A DNA stretch of 64,000 nucleotides. It comes from Streptomyces halstedii. Lineage in GTDB: Bacteria; Actinomycetota; Actinomycetes; Streptomycetales; Streptomycetaceae. The stretch covers positions 1 through 64,000 of the forward strand of contig JOAZ01000009.1 of assembly GCA_000720535.1 (NCBI GenBank), written 5' to 3'. A model generated the notes under the pieces. That model was not told the origin of the DNA, did no database searches, and worked only from the letters and a program-made list of their open reading frames with translations. This document shows positions 49,816 through 58,843 of this stretch, in pieces. Numbering within the stretch: the stretch's first letter is position 1; each line of letters begins with the position of its first letter. Position numbers and translations under genes: made by a program.

Positions 49816-50185
49816 GGTGGCGACCGGGCCGACGCGGGGCACGGCGGACCCGGCGTAGGGACGATTCCTCAGCGGCGTGACGTCCGCCCTCGACAACCGG
49901 GTGTCACAGGTCGGGCGCGACGTACAGCAGATGAAGGATCTCCCCCTTCTCCGCCGTCCCGCGTCCGTGCTGGGGCTCGAAGCCCGCACCTGCCGCTCGA
50001 CCCCCCGCGTGCGGAGTCGTCGGACACCGCCACCGGCCGATGAGGAAAAACCTCTTGGAACCGTGACTCGACCTGTCCGTAACATACCCGGGCCGGCGGC
50101 CCCCGCTCTGTGCACACCACTGTCATCGATCCACCTCCAGCTCACAGGCCGAACCAGATCCGCGCGCATCTGTCAGGGAGTCGGA
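49816..50185. other. 370 bp gap, possible gene remnant on minus strand
   Basis: A minus-strand frame that ends at 49904 finishes with a gene-like GTAEKGEILHLLYVAPDL, but no start or family can be assigned further upstream. The rest shows no clear signal. GGGAG eight bases before 50186 belongs to the next gene. Confidence 0.25.
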
Positions 50186-51613
50186 ATGTCCGCTCAACAC
50201 GCCCTGCTTCCACGTTCGGCACCGGCCGCCTCGGGAATCTCGTCCCGTTCGATCGCCGCGCTGCTGGACCGGCTCGAAGCGCACTCGGTCGAGTGTCACT
50301 CGATCATGGTCGTGCACCACGGTCACGTCGTCGCCGAAGGCTGGTGGGCGCCGTACTCGGCCGAACGTCCGCATCTCCTCTACTCGCTGACCAAATCGTT
50401 CACGTCGATCGCCGTGGGGCTCGCGGTCGCCGACGGACTCCTCTCGCTGGACGACCGGGTGGTGCGGGTGTTGCCGGACCACGTCCCGGCCGACCTCTCG
50501 GAGCAGGGAGGCCGCATCACCGTTCACCACCTGCTGTCCATGACGGCCGGGCACCCCACGGACAGCCTCGCCGAAGCCTGGCGGCTGGAGCCCGACGACT
50601 TGGTGAAGGGTTTCCTGGGCCTGCCGTTCGCCACGGCCGAGGGAACGCGGCACACCTACGACAACTCAACCACCTTCATCCTGGCCCGGATGGTGGAACG
50701 GGTCACGGGTCGCAGTCTCCCGGAGTTCCTCGACGAGCGCCTCTTCAAGCCGATGGGCGTCGACCACGCCGAATGGGACCGGGTGAAGAGCGGTGCCGCC
50801 TTCGGATTCCACGGACTGCACCTCACGACCGAGGCCATCGCCGCCTTCGGTGAACTACTGCTGCGCGGAGGCCGCTTCGGCGACCAGCAACTCGTCCCGC
50901 GCGAATGGGTGGAGCTCGCGACCAGCCGGCACATCGACAGCGAGTGGATCCTGGACGGATCGGACCAGGCGGACTTCTCTTACGGCTACGGCTACCAGTT
51001 CTGGATGTCGCGTCACGGCTACCACGGTCATGGCTCCTTCGGACAGCAGTGTGTGGTGGTCCCCTCGCACGATCTCGTGGTCGCCGTGACCGCCCAAGGG
51101 GTGTCCCAGAAGGTTCTCGACGCCGTATGGGAGTGCCTGCTCCCCGGCGTGGACCGCGCGGGAAGCGCCCAGGACGACGAGATCCTCGCCGGTCGGCTGC
51201 GGCAGCTGTCGTTGTCGCCGGTGCCGGGTTCCGCCGGCCCGGGGCGTTCGGCCAGTGCCACGCTGGACGCCTCCGCCGAGGGCTCGGCCCTGCCCGACGG
51301 AACGACGGTGATCGTCGATCCCGTCGACGGCGGATGGCTCGTACGGTTCGAGTCGCTCCTCGACGTCGAGGTCGGCCATGGCGACTGGCGGGAAAGCTCC
51401 CCGCTCGGCCGGCCTGTCGTCGCGGCCGGTGCCTGGCAGGGCAGCACATTCATGGCCGATCTCTACGTCGTCACCACCCCACACCGGGTTCAACTGGTCG
51501 TCGACGCCGAGGCGAGGACCGCGGCGGCGACGTGGAGCACCGTGCCCCTGACCGGTCCCAGCCTGGAGTTGCACGTGCGTTCGCCCCTGATGACACGACC
51601 TGACGTCCAGTAA
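50186..51613 (+). CDS. Serine hydrolase of the beta-lactamase/penicillin-binding fold
   Basis: A 475-residue class C beta-lactamase-related protein. The SxxK motif is in LYSLTKSFTSIAVGLA, the YxN motif in TYDNSTTFILARM, and a HGHGSFGQQ segment replaces the usual KTG-like triad box. A C-terminal beta domain (about 345-470) is also present in relatives. These proteins are esterases, D-peptidases or transesterases; a true beta-lactamase role is unlikely. No signal peptide is seen, so it is probably cytoplasmic. CAGGGAG precedes the ATG. Convergent with the HelD-like gene. Confidence 0.85.
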   Translation: MSAQHALLPRSAPAASGISSRSIAALLDRLEAHSVECHSIMVVHHGHVVAEGWWAPYSAERPHLLYSLTKSFTSIAVGLAVADGLLSLDDRVVRVLPDHVPADLSEQGGRITVHHLLSMTAGHPTDSLAEAWRLEPDDLVKGFLGLPFATAEGTRHTYDNSTTFILARMVERVTGRSLPEFLDERLFKPMGVDHAEWDRVKSGAAFGFHGLHLTTEAIAAFGELLLRGGRFGDQQLVPREWVELATSRHIDSEWILDGSDQADFSYGYGYQFWMSRHGYHGHGSFGQQCVVVPSHDLVVAVTAQGVSQKVLDAVWECLLPGVDRAGSAQDDEILAGRLRQLSLSPVPGSAGPGRSASATLDASAEGSALPDGTTVIVDPVDGGWLVRFESLLDVEVGHGDWRESSPLGRPVVAAGAWQGSTFMADLYVVTTPHRVQLVVDAEARTAAATWSTVPLTGPSLELHVRSPLMTRPDVQ

Positions 51614-51668
51614 GAGACAGCGGGCGAAAGGGTGTTGCGCCCTCGGTGGGACCGCGGGCGCGGAGTCG

Positions 51669-53753
51669 TCAGGCGGGCTGGGCGGTGATGGTGCAGAGGC
51701 GTTTGGTGGCCCGGGTCAGGGCTACGTACAAGTCTCTCTCCCCACCAGGGCGCGCCGTGATGATTTCCTCGGGGTTCAGGACGACGACCCCGTCGAATTC
51801 CAGGCCGCGTGCTTCGGACGCCGGCACGATGCGTGCCTGGTGCACGATATCCAGGGCCGTCAACTCGCTCACCCTCGCGTCCGCGCAGATCACCCCCAGA
51901 AGCTCGTCCGGGTGCGTGGTGCTCTGCGCATGGATTTCCTGGACGACGGCGGCGACCGAACCGTCCTGTGGTGTGGTCACGGTACGAGGGCTCTCACCGC
52001 TGCGCAGTGACCGTGTGGGCTTCTGGTCCGGAGCGATCCGCGTGAGCAGGTCCCGGACGCTTTCCAGGATCTCCTGCGTGGTGCGGTAACTGACGGTCAG
52101 GTTGTGCAATTTGAACCTCGGTCCGACGTGGGGGCTCAGCGCCTCCCTCCAGTCCCGTGCCGTCGCGACGGGGCCTGCCTGGGCGAAGTCGCCCACCAGC
52201 GTCATCGCTCTTGCCGGGCAACGGCGGACGATCATCCGCCACTGCATGGCGGTCAGTTCCTGCGCCTCGTCGACGACGACGTGCCCGTACGTCCGCTCGG
52301 GGGGACCCTCGACCAGGCTCGCCGCCTCGTCCAGCAGCGGGACATCGGCACCGGTCCACGGGTCGTCCGGACCGCGCAGGAGCAGGGACCGCTCCCGCTC
52401 GGTCACGCCAGGCAGGTGCTCGGCGAGAGCGTCGGCGCTCGTCAGGAGCTCTTTCACGAGGCCGCCCGGCAGGAGCCGCGGCCACAGCGCCTCGACCGCC
52501 CGGTCGACGCCTGCGTCGTCGAGGAGGTCGGCCCGGATGGCGTCCACGTCCAGCTCGTGGGCAGGATCCGGGTCGGCCGCGCCTTCGGCACGGCGCTGCG
52601 CGGCTCCCGTGAACCGGTCGAGGTTGAGACCCGTCATCTTTTCGGCATCGGCGTCGATCTGCTCCAGGACGTCGCCCATGTCCCGCCGCATCACATCGGC
52701 GACGGCATCGACCAGGAGCTCCTTGAACACCTGGCGCGCGGGGTTGTGCCCCGGTGCGGCTGCCACGGCGGCGTCGCGTGCCGTGGCCACGTCCTTCTCG
52801 GACAGGTGGACCACTTCCTGACCGACCCGCACGGTGAAGTCACCGGCAGGGGCTTGGTGGACGCGCAGCAGTCCGGCCAGGGCGTCGGCGAGGCCCGAGG
52901 TGCCCTTGAGACGTGCCGTGTCGAAGGGGTCCGCCGCCTCCGTGAACACTCCGGCCAGTTCCTGGCACGTCGCCAGAACCACGTCGTTCTCTCCCAGTGA
53001 GGGAAGGACCTGGGAGATGTAGTCGAGGAACCGGGCGTTAGGGCCCACCACCAGGACTCCCTCTTCCGCGGCGCGCGGAAAGGCGTACAGGACGTAGGCC
53101 GCCCGGTGCAGGGCGACGACCGTCTTGCCGGTGCCGGGCCCGCCCTGCACCACGGTCACCCCTCGGTGGCGGGAGCGGACGATCTCGTCCTGCTCGGCCT
53201 GAAGCGTCGCGACGGCGGCGTGCATCCTGCCCGTGCGCCTGGCCGACAGGGCCTCGGTCAGCGGGCCGTCCCCCACGATGTCCTCGTGGGTCGGCGCGGT
53301 CCCGTCCAGCAGTTCGTCGCTCACCGAGAGGACGGTGCGGTCGTCGAGGCGCAGATGCCTGCGGCGCCGCAGGTCCATCGGGTGGACCGGTGTCGCCTCG
53401 TAGAAGGGCCGCGCCGCGTTCGCGCGCCAGTCCACCAGCAGCGGCAGGTCGTCCTCCTCCGTGTGCAGTCCGATCCGTCCGATGCGCAGGGCGGTGCCGT
53501 CGGTCCAGTCGATGCGCCCGAAGACCAGCCCTTTTTCGGCGCCCTCCAGCCGGCCGATTTCCTTGGCCAGACGGTCGGCGGCGATTTCCCTCTCGTATGT
53601 CTCACCGGCGCTGTCCGCCGGGCCCTTCAGCACACTCGCTCTGTGTGCCCGCGCCTCGGAAAGCCGCTCGGTGAGCAACTCGTACAACGAGGACACATAA
53701 TCCTGCTCCAATTCAACCGCACGCACGGCAGAATCATTTTTCTTCGACAACAA
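51669..53753 (-). CDS. helD: HelD/HelR-like RNA polymerase-recycling ATPase
   Basis: A 694-residue UvrD-like SF1 ATPase of the actinobacterial HelD class. An N-terminal coiled arm (about 10-75, LEQDYVSSLYELLTERLSEA) is followed by the conserved GRIDWTDGTALRIGRIGL, and LVDWRANAARPFYEATPVHP. Motor motifs are VVQGGPGTGKTVVALHRAAY, VVDEAQELTAMQWRM, LVGDFAQAG, VSYRTTQEI and LYVALTRATKRL. HelD proteins pull RNA polymerase off DNA; the HelR branch gives tolerance to rifamycins. No rifamycin-associated element is visible upstream. Rare TTG start at 53753, supported by GGAGGAGGG. Next to an ABC-F gene, so a stress or antibiotic role is likely. Confidence 0.88.
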   Translation of the reverse strand: MLSKKNDSAVRAVELEQDYVSSLYELLTERLSEARAHRASVLKGPADSAGETYEREIAADRLAKEIGRLEGAEKGLVFGRIDWTDGTALRIGRIGLHTEEDDLPLLVDWRANAARPFYEATPVHPMDLRRRRHLRLDDRTVLSVSDELLDGTAPTHEDIVGDGPLTEALSARRTGRMHAAVATLQAEQDEIVRSRHRGVTVVQGGPGTGKTVVALHRAAYVLYAFPRAAEEGVLVVGPNARFLDYISQVLPSLGENDVVLATCQELAGVFTEAADPFDTARLKGTSGLADALAGLLRVHQAPAGDFTVRVGQEVVHLSEKDVATARDAAVAAAPGHNPARQVFKELLVDAVADVMRRDMGDVLEQIDADAEKMTGLNLDRFTGAAQRRAEGAADPDPAHELDVDAIRADLLDDAGVDRAVEALWPRLLPGGLVKELLTSADALAEHLPGVTERERSLLLRGPDDPWTGADVPLLDEAASLVEGPPERTYGHVVVDEAQELTAMQWRMIVRRCPARAMTLVGDFAQAGPVATARDWREALSPHVGPRFKLHNLTVSYRTTQEILESVRDLLTRIAPDQKPTRSLRSGESPRTVTTPQDGSVAAVVQEIHAQSTTHPDELLGVICADARVSELTALDIVHQARIVPASEARGLEFDGVVVLNPEEIITARPGGERDLYVALTRATKRLCTITAQPA

Positions 53754-53801
53754 GACCCTCCTCCGATTCGACCCACACCATACGGACGAAGCTCCCTAAA
53801 G

Positions 53802-53817
53802 GTAAGTCTTGACTTAC
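53802..53817. promoter_or_regulatory. Palindrome upstream of the HelD-like gene
   Basis: GTAAGTC-TT-GACTTAC is a perfect seven-base palindrome 48 bases ahead of the TTG start, in a local AT-rich patch. Its form suits a MarR/TetR-type regulator. A TATGGT (minus strand, near 53780) between it and the gene could be the -10. Confidence 0.5.
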
Positions 53818-53865
53818 TTGTCGGGACTATGCCCTCATGACTGGGTCCATGACGGCCGACCATAT

Positions 53866-54119
53866 TTACGTGTCACGCATTTGGCTGCTCCATATATCGG
53901 AATGCTGGATGGAATGGCCCTTGAGTGAATCGAGTCGGTGCCGGAGGCACGCGACGGTCTCTGCCGCCTGATCCTCGATGATCGAGAAGTGATCTGCCTC
54001 GATGCGCTCGGCCGGTCCACGGTGTCGCCGGTCGGGGACGGGATCGAAGTCGCCGGGGGGGCGCGCGTTGTCCCGATACCGGGCGACGATCGCCCCGCCG
54101 CCGGTGACGAGGCGACCTG
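53866..54119 (-). pseudogene. C-terminal remnant of a thioesterase
   Basis: A minus-strand frame without start reads GGGAIVARYRDNARPPGDFD, then AERIEADHFSIIEDQAAETV and ACLRHRLDSLKGHS, ending at TAA 53866-53868. The DHFSIIEDxAxET block with its catalytic histidine is typical of the C-terminal end of type II or NRPS/PKS thioesterase alpha/beta hydrolases. About 84 residues remain; the nucleophile half is missing. It begins right at the 3' end of the ABC-F gene, suggesting loss of a biosynthetic neighbour. Confidence 0.6.
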
Positions 54120-54126
54120 TGGGCTT

Positions 54127-55782
54127 TCAGCCCGCCGCGGTCTCCTGGAACTGTGCGACGTGGCCGGCGTCCAGTTCCACGTGCCTGCCGGTGAAGCGGG
54201 TTCGCATGCGGCGGTCGTGGGTGACGACGACCACCGCTCCTCGGTAACCGGCCAGGGCTCCTTCCAGTTCTTCGACCAGGACCGGGGAGAGATGGTTGGT
54301 GGGCTCGTCCAGCAGCAACAGGTCGACGGGTTCGCTGACGAGGCGGGCCAGTTCGATCCGGCGCCTTTGTCCATACGACAGTTCGCCCACTTTCAGGCGC
54401 AGGTCGGCAGGGCTGAACAGGCCGAGGGACAACAGTTGGTCGATGCGCTCATCCAGTGAGCCCCCGCGGCCGTGGGCGAACGCCTGTGGGACTGTCAGGC
54501 CGGGCGGCCACGGTGTCCCCTCCTGTCTCAGGTGCCCGACTCTGCCTCGCGTCCGCACCGTCCCCTCATCGGGCCGCAGCTCACCCGCCAGCACCCGCAT
54601 GAGCGTCGTCTTGCCGGCCCCGTTGGGCCCGGTGACCAACAGCCGCTCCTCGCCGCCGATCCGCAGTGAAGGTACGTGCAGTCGGTCCTCAACACGGATG
54701 CCGGTGAGTTCCGCCGCGGCCTGCGACATCTGACCGTCGGCGGCGGTGGTCATCCGAACGGCGAACACCAGCGGTTCGGGCGGCGGCGCGACGGCGTTGT
54801 CCGTCAGCCGTTCGACACGCTCCTTCGCATTGCGGATACGGACCATCGCCCCGTGACCACGGCCACGGGCACGGAAGCCGCCGTGACCGAACACGGCAAA
54901 CGGCAGCTTGCGCGGGATCGCCTCCAGCCGTACCACGTTCGTGGCGGCCAACTTCTGATTGCGGGCCAGCTCCGCGGACCAGTCCGCGTACTCCCGCAGA
55001 AGGCGCCGCCGCTCAGCGGCCTTGGCGGCGAGGTAGCCGTCGTAGCCGTCGCCGTGACGCGTCACCTTGCCCTCGCCGACCTCCAGGATCGTGGTGGTGA
55101 CCCGTTCCAGGAACACCCGGTCATGGGTGACCACGAGCACGGTGCCGCGCTGCGCCCGCAGGTGTGCCTCCAGCCAGCCCACCGCCTGGTCGTCCAGATC
55201 GTTGGTCGGCTCGTCCAGCAGCAACAGCTCCGGCTGGGACGCCAAGGTCGCCGCCAGAGCCAGCCGTGACCGCTCACCGCCCGACAGCGTGCCCAGGGTC
55301 CGGTCCCGAGCCAGACCCGGCAGGCCGAGCCCGTGCAGGGCGATGTCCACCCGGGCATCGGCTTCATAGCCGGCGCGCGCCTCGTACTGGGCGACCATGT
55401 GGGCGTAGGCGTCCAGCGCGGCGGTGAGCTCAGCCCCCGTCAAGCCCGTGAGTCCGGCTTCGGCGTGGTGCATCCGCCCTTCGAGTTCACGCAGGTCGGC
55501 GAGAGCCATATCCACTGCGGCCTGGACGGTGGCCTCGGGGGGCAGGGCCAACGACTGGGCCAGATAGCCCGAGCCACCTGGTGCGACGACGGTCAGTTCG
55601 CCGTTGTCGGGCCGGTCCTGCCCGGCGATCAGTCGCAGCAGGGTGGATTTTCCGGCTCCGTTGTCGCCCACGATGCCGGCCCTCTCGCCCGGCTTGACGC
55701 TGAAGGACACGTCGTCCAGCACGACGTGGTCGTCGTAGCGGCGGGTGACGTTCTGAAGGGATAGCTGTGCGGCAGTAGGCAT
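54127..55782 (-). CDS. ABC-F family ATPase, antibiotic-resistance type
   Basis: A 551-residue protein with two ABC domains and no membrane helices. The first domain has [26 protein letters not shown] and LLLLDEPTNDLDD; the second has VTGPNGAGKTTLMR, LSYGQRRRIELA and LLLLDEPTNHLS. The linker (about 240-330) is charged with a long arm (FGHGGFRARGRGHGAMVRIR). Streptomyces ABC-F proteins such as TlrC, OleB, VarM and LmrC protect ribosomes from macrolides, lincosamides and streptogramins; the drug here is unknown. Start at ATG 55782 after AGGGGA. Confidence 0.9.
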   Translation of the reverse strand: MPTAAQLSLQNVTRRYDDHVVLDDVSFSVKPGERAGIVGDNGAGKSTLLRLIAGQDRPDNGELTVVAPGGSGYLAQSLALPPEATVQAAVDMALADLRELEGRMHHAEAGLTGLTGAELTAALDAYAHMVAQYEARAGYEADARVDIALHGLGLPGLARDRTLGTLSGGERSRLALAATLASQPELLLLDEPTNDLDDQAVGWLEAHLRAQRGTVLVVTHDRVFLERVTTTILEVGEGKVTRHGDGYDGYLAAKAAERRRLLREYADWSAELARNQKLAATNVVRLEAIPRKLPFAVFGHGGFRARGRGHGAMVRIRNAKERVERLTDNAVAPPPEPLVFAVRMTTAADGQMSQAAAELTGIRVEDRLHVPSLRIGGEERLLVTGPNGAGKTTLMRVLAGELRPDEGTVRTRGRVGHLRQEGTPWPPGLTVPQAFAHGRGGSLDERIDQLLSLGLFSPADLRLKVGELSYGQRRRIELARLVSEPVDLLLLDEPTNHLSPVLVEELEGALAGYRGAVVVVTHDRRMRTRFTGRHVELDAGHVAQFQETAAG

Positions 55783-56302
55783 GGGGTCCCCTGTTCTCGG
55801 CCGGGCCGATCGGCGCGGGTGGATGGACGCGTCCGCGCACGCCGGAACACTCCACGGCACGCCGAACAGACGTCATCACGGGAGAGGCGGAAGCACGGAG
55901 GAGAACGCGCGACGGCGGAGCCAAGCTCAACGCGGCCGCACGGGGAATATCACAGGGAACCCATGCGCAGAACCGTAAACGGGGAGTCCGTGTGGCTGCA
56001 AGCCATTTCTTCGGTGAGGTGGCAGAAAGGCGCGACAGGGACGGTTGAATCCCCGCGGTCGACCGGCGACGACGGGTACGGGAGCGCCCGTCGCCCCGGC
56101 GGCGAGTGGCTCGGCAGCCTCGGCCTGAAGGCTCCGGGCCCGTCGACCCGGCTCTCCCCTCTCCCGGACGACCACGTCGGCTTCCTCGGCAGCCACTCGG
56201 CCGTCGGCGCCGGGCCCGAGATCAGTCCTGTGCCGGCCGGGGCGCGTGCGCACCGGCTCGGTCCCCTGCCCGCCGTGCTCGTGTGGCTACGGAACACCCA
56301 CC
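55783..56302. other. 520 bp intergenic region
   Basis: This covers the upstream leader of the ABC-F gene (55783 to about 56000) and the 3' flank of a TetR gene. I see no supported gene, and no clear leader peptide of the kind that regulates many ABC-F genes, though the leader is long enough for one. Confidence 0.4.
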
Positions 56303-56920
56303 TCACGGGGCCGGGTCTGGGAGCCGAAGGCCGGGGAAGGCGGCGGGGGTCGCCCAGCCGCGCAGTACGGCCTCGATCGTCGACCGGAACGCGGTCTCGG
56401 CCGCGGTGCCGTCGAGGCCGCCGGCGAGTTCGAGGGTCACGAGCCCGTGCAGGGCGACCCACAACGAGACGGCGATCAGTGTGGTGTCGCCCGTGAGGAT
56501 CCGGTCCGCCACGGCACGGTCGATCGCCGCGACAAGCGGTCGCACCGGGTCTCGGTCGCCGATCCGGGCCGACGGTGCGAAGGACTGTGCGCCACCGAAC
56601 AACACCGCGTACAGGTGGCTGTGTTCGCGTCCCCAACGGCGATACGCCACGGCCAACGCGTACAGGTCGTCCAGGGCGGCCTCCGAGCAGGGAACGGCCG
56701 TCAGGTCCTGGAACAGGCCGGCGACCGCCTGGTCGCGTACCTCGCGGATCACTCCGTCCTTCCCCTGGAACAACGTGTACACCGCCGCCGTCGACGTTCC
56801 GGCGGCGGCGGCCAGCGCGCGGACTGTGACCGACTCCCGCGGGCGGGTGGCGAACATCTCGGTCGCGCATGCGACGAGCCGTTCTCTGACGTCGGCGTCG
56901 TTGGTTCTCGGCCTTCCCAT
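56303..56920 (-). CDS. TetR-family regulator
   Basis: A 205-residue regulator starting at MGRPRTND (ATG 56920). The helix-turn-helix is SVTVRALAAAAGTSTAAVYT with LFQGKDGVIREV after it. The C-terminal half resembles TetR_C (WG-containing type: YRRWGREHSHLYAVLFGG). Divergent from a membrane-bound hydrolase gene with direct repeats between; likely represses that gene and itself. Confidence 0.86.
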   Translation of the reverse strand: MGRPRTNDADVRERLVACATEMFATRPRESVTVRALAAAAGTSTAAVYTLFQGKDGVIREVRDQAVAGLFQDLTAVPCSEAALDDLYALAVAYRRWGREHSHLYAVLFGGAQSFAPSARIGDRDPVRPLVAAIDRAVADRILTGDTTLIAVSLWVALHGLVTLELAGGLDGTAAETAFRSTIEAVLRGWATPAAFPGLRLPDPAP

Positions 56921-56945
56921 GCCAAGCAGTGTACCCAAGCTGATA

Positions 56946-56973
56946 ACATCGTTTCAAAACGTCGTTCCAAAAC
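56946..56973. promoter_or_regulatory. TetR operator candidate, tandem repeats
   Basis: Two overlapping direct copies, ACATCGTTTCAAAAC (56946-56960) and ACGTCGTTCCAAAAC (56959-56973), lie 15-25 bases from both genes. Within the first is CGTTT-CA-AAACG, a five-base palindrome. This is the only AT-rich stretch of the gap. Confidence 0.6.
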
Positions 56974-56988
56974 CCTGGGGGGTTCACC

Positions 56989-58323
56989 ATGCCACCGTCC
57001 GTCATACGTCCCTCGCGCCTTGCCGGCCGCCTGCTGGCGGCCACCGCGGCGGTAGTGGGGCTGGTCGCCCTCTTCCTGGCGCTGACCGTCGCCACCGACG
57101 GCGCGGGGTCGGGGTCAGCCGCATGGTCCGCGACTGCCGGGGTCGGGGTCGTCGCGGCGGTGTGGCGGGGCCGCCGCCGCTCCTGTCGGGGGCGGCTGGT
57201 GCCCTTCCTGCCGGTCCTCGTCGCAACGGCTCTGACCCTGTCGGTGTGCGTCCCCACCGTCCCCACGACGCGCCACCACCCGCCCGCCCTGTCGTTCGTG
57301 GCCACCGAGCACATGCGCCTGTCCACCGGCAGCCGGGTCGCGGTCTACCACTACCCGCCCACCGGCAACGGCCCCCGGCAACGCACCCCGCTCGTCTACC
57401 TCAACGGCGGCCCGGTGCGCGGCATCTCGGTGCTCGACCACCACTTCCTCCAGCGGCTCGCGGGACAGGGCTATGACGTGTACGCCTACGAACAGGCCGG
57501 TGGCGGACGCAGCGACCTGCTGCCCATGAACCAGTACTCGATCACGCGGTCCGTCCACGACCTCGGCGCCTTCGTCGACGAACTCGGCGTGGGCCGCGCC
57601 GACGTACTGGGCTTCTCCTCGGGCGCGGTCGTGCTCACCCGCGCGCTCGCCGACCCCACCGTCGCCGACCACCTGCGCCGGGCGGTCATCGCCGAGCCGG
57701 GCCCGATGGACGGCCCCACCGCCCGCATGGCCGGGCAGAAGGGCCGGCCGTCGGCCCGCGACATCGCGCCGGCCATGACCGGACCGCGCTCCACACGCGT
57801 CCCGCGGTACGCGGTCGCCTTCGGCCTCATGCGGCTCGGACTGCTCAGCCCGGACAACGGGCTGGTAGGGCAGGCGGAGGGCGACAACGCCTTCACCGCC
57901 GCCGACCTCGGCAGCGACACCGCGTCCGCCTACTGCGCACGGGACGCGCACCGCATCCCGGTCGAGGACACCGCGGAGAACTTCTCCTTCAGTGCCGCCG
58001 CCAGCCTCCGCGTCCAGCGGACAATCCAGGACTCCCCGTCCGTCACACCCCAGTTGAGGCGCTCCCGGACGCCCGCGATGCTCATGATCGCGGAATGCTC
58101 CTCCCAGATCCGGCAGTGGCAGACGACCCTCCTCGCGGACAACCCCGCCGTCCAGCGCACTCAGTACATGCCCGGTGTCGGCCACCACATGTGGAACGGC
58201 CTGGGTGACAACGACCAACGAGCGGCAGCCGTCATCACCGCGTTCCTCCAGGACAAGCCCGCACCGCTGCCCGACTACCCGACCCGAGCCGACATCCCGG
58301 CCTTCCTCCGTGACCACAAGTAG
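56989..58323 (+). CDS. Membrane-anchored alpha/beta hydrolase, prolyl-aminopeptidase-like
   Basis: A 444-residue protein. Two or three N-terminal hydrophobic segments (about 13-35, 45-60, 71-90) precede a hydrolase domain (about 105-440). LVYLNGGPVRGISV is the HGGP-type oxyanion motif of proline iminopeptidase-like enzymes, GFSSGAVVLTRAL carries the nucleophile serine, and GVGHHMWNG the histidine. A lid domain (about 235-340) is charged. It probably acts at or outside the membrane on peptides or esters. ATG 56989 with GGGG upstream; controlled by the divergent TetR. Confidence 0.82.
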   Translation: MPPSVIRPSRLAGRLLAATAAVVGLVALFLALTVATDGAGSGSAAWSATAGVGVVAAVWRGRRRSCRGRLVPFLPVLVATALTLSVCVPTVPTTRHHPPALSFVATEHMRLSTGSRVAVYHYPPTGNGPRQRTPLVYLNGGPVRGISVLDHHFLQRLAGQGYDVYAYEQAGGGRSDLLPMNQYSITRSVHDLGAFVDELGVGRADVLGFSSGAVVLTRALADPTVADHLRRAVIAEPGPMDGPTARMAGQKGRPSARDIAPAMTGPRSTRVPRYAVAFGLMRLGLLSPDNGLVGQAEGDNAFTAADLGSDTASAYCARDAHRIPVEDTAENFSFSAAASLRVQRTIQDSPSVTPQLRRSRTPAMLMIAECSSQIRQWQTTLLADNPAVQRTQYMPGVGHHMWNGLGDNDQRAAAVITAFLQDKPAPLPDYPTRADIPAFLRDHK

Positions 58324-58843
58324 GCGGGCGGGCCCTGGACATCGCACCCAAGGTGCGGGAGAAGCCGGCAAGGTCCACCGGACAGGTCCTACCGGTATCG
58401 GCGACGACGCCCCGCGCCTCTCACCGACGATCCTCTGCCCGAGCAAGCTCGAAAACGGCCGGCCGCATCCCGCACACCCGGGTCCGCCGGACCGAGCCCG
58501 GCGGCGTCATCCTGGAGGCCGCGGCTCAGGAGCGGCCCACACGGTCCCCGGGACCGGCTCGGAACACCCTTCGCGCAGGCACCGGACGCCGCCGCGGGCC
58601 GCCGGCGACAGGCTCCGGCAAAAGCCGAATGGGGTCCGGCCATGTGGCCGGACCCCCCTCGCTTTCCCCCTCCGTCGGGTCTTCGCGTTCCCCCCGGACT
58701 CCCCCCGGAAGCCCCGACGCCGAATACGACGACGGAAGGTACGGAAAGGTTGCAGCCCTTTACATTTCCTTTACCGAAAGGGTCGTTCCTTCGTTGTGAA
58801 CCGCCCCGCCACATGATCGAAACGCTCCGCTACCATCCCGCCC
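58324..58843. other. 520 bp intergenic region
   Basis: No gene supported. Left part looks like decayed GC-rich sequence. A strong hairpin lies at 58632-58657. Before the next gene, CCTTTACATTTCCTTTACC (about 58759-58777) is a short tandem repeat in an AT-richer patch, the likely promoter area of the lipoprotein gene. Confidence 0.45.
58632..58657. terminator. Strong hairpin terminator
   Basis: GGGGTCCGGCC (58632-58642) and GGCCGGACCCC (58647-58657) form an 11-base perfect stem with a four-base loop, followed by CCTCGCTTTCCCC. It would end transcripts from the left. Confidence 0.75.

Noticed and set aside
53754-53870. Rifamycin-associated element upstream of the HelD-like gene
   Set aside because: Looked for the known type of inverted repeat and did not see it; the palindrome there has a different sequence.
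58400-58500. Possible tRNA (CGAGC...GCTCG stem)
   Set aside because: Arms do not form a cloverleaf and no TTCRA-type T-loop is present.
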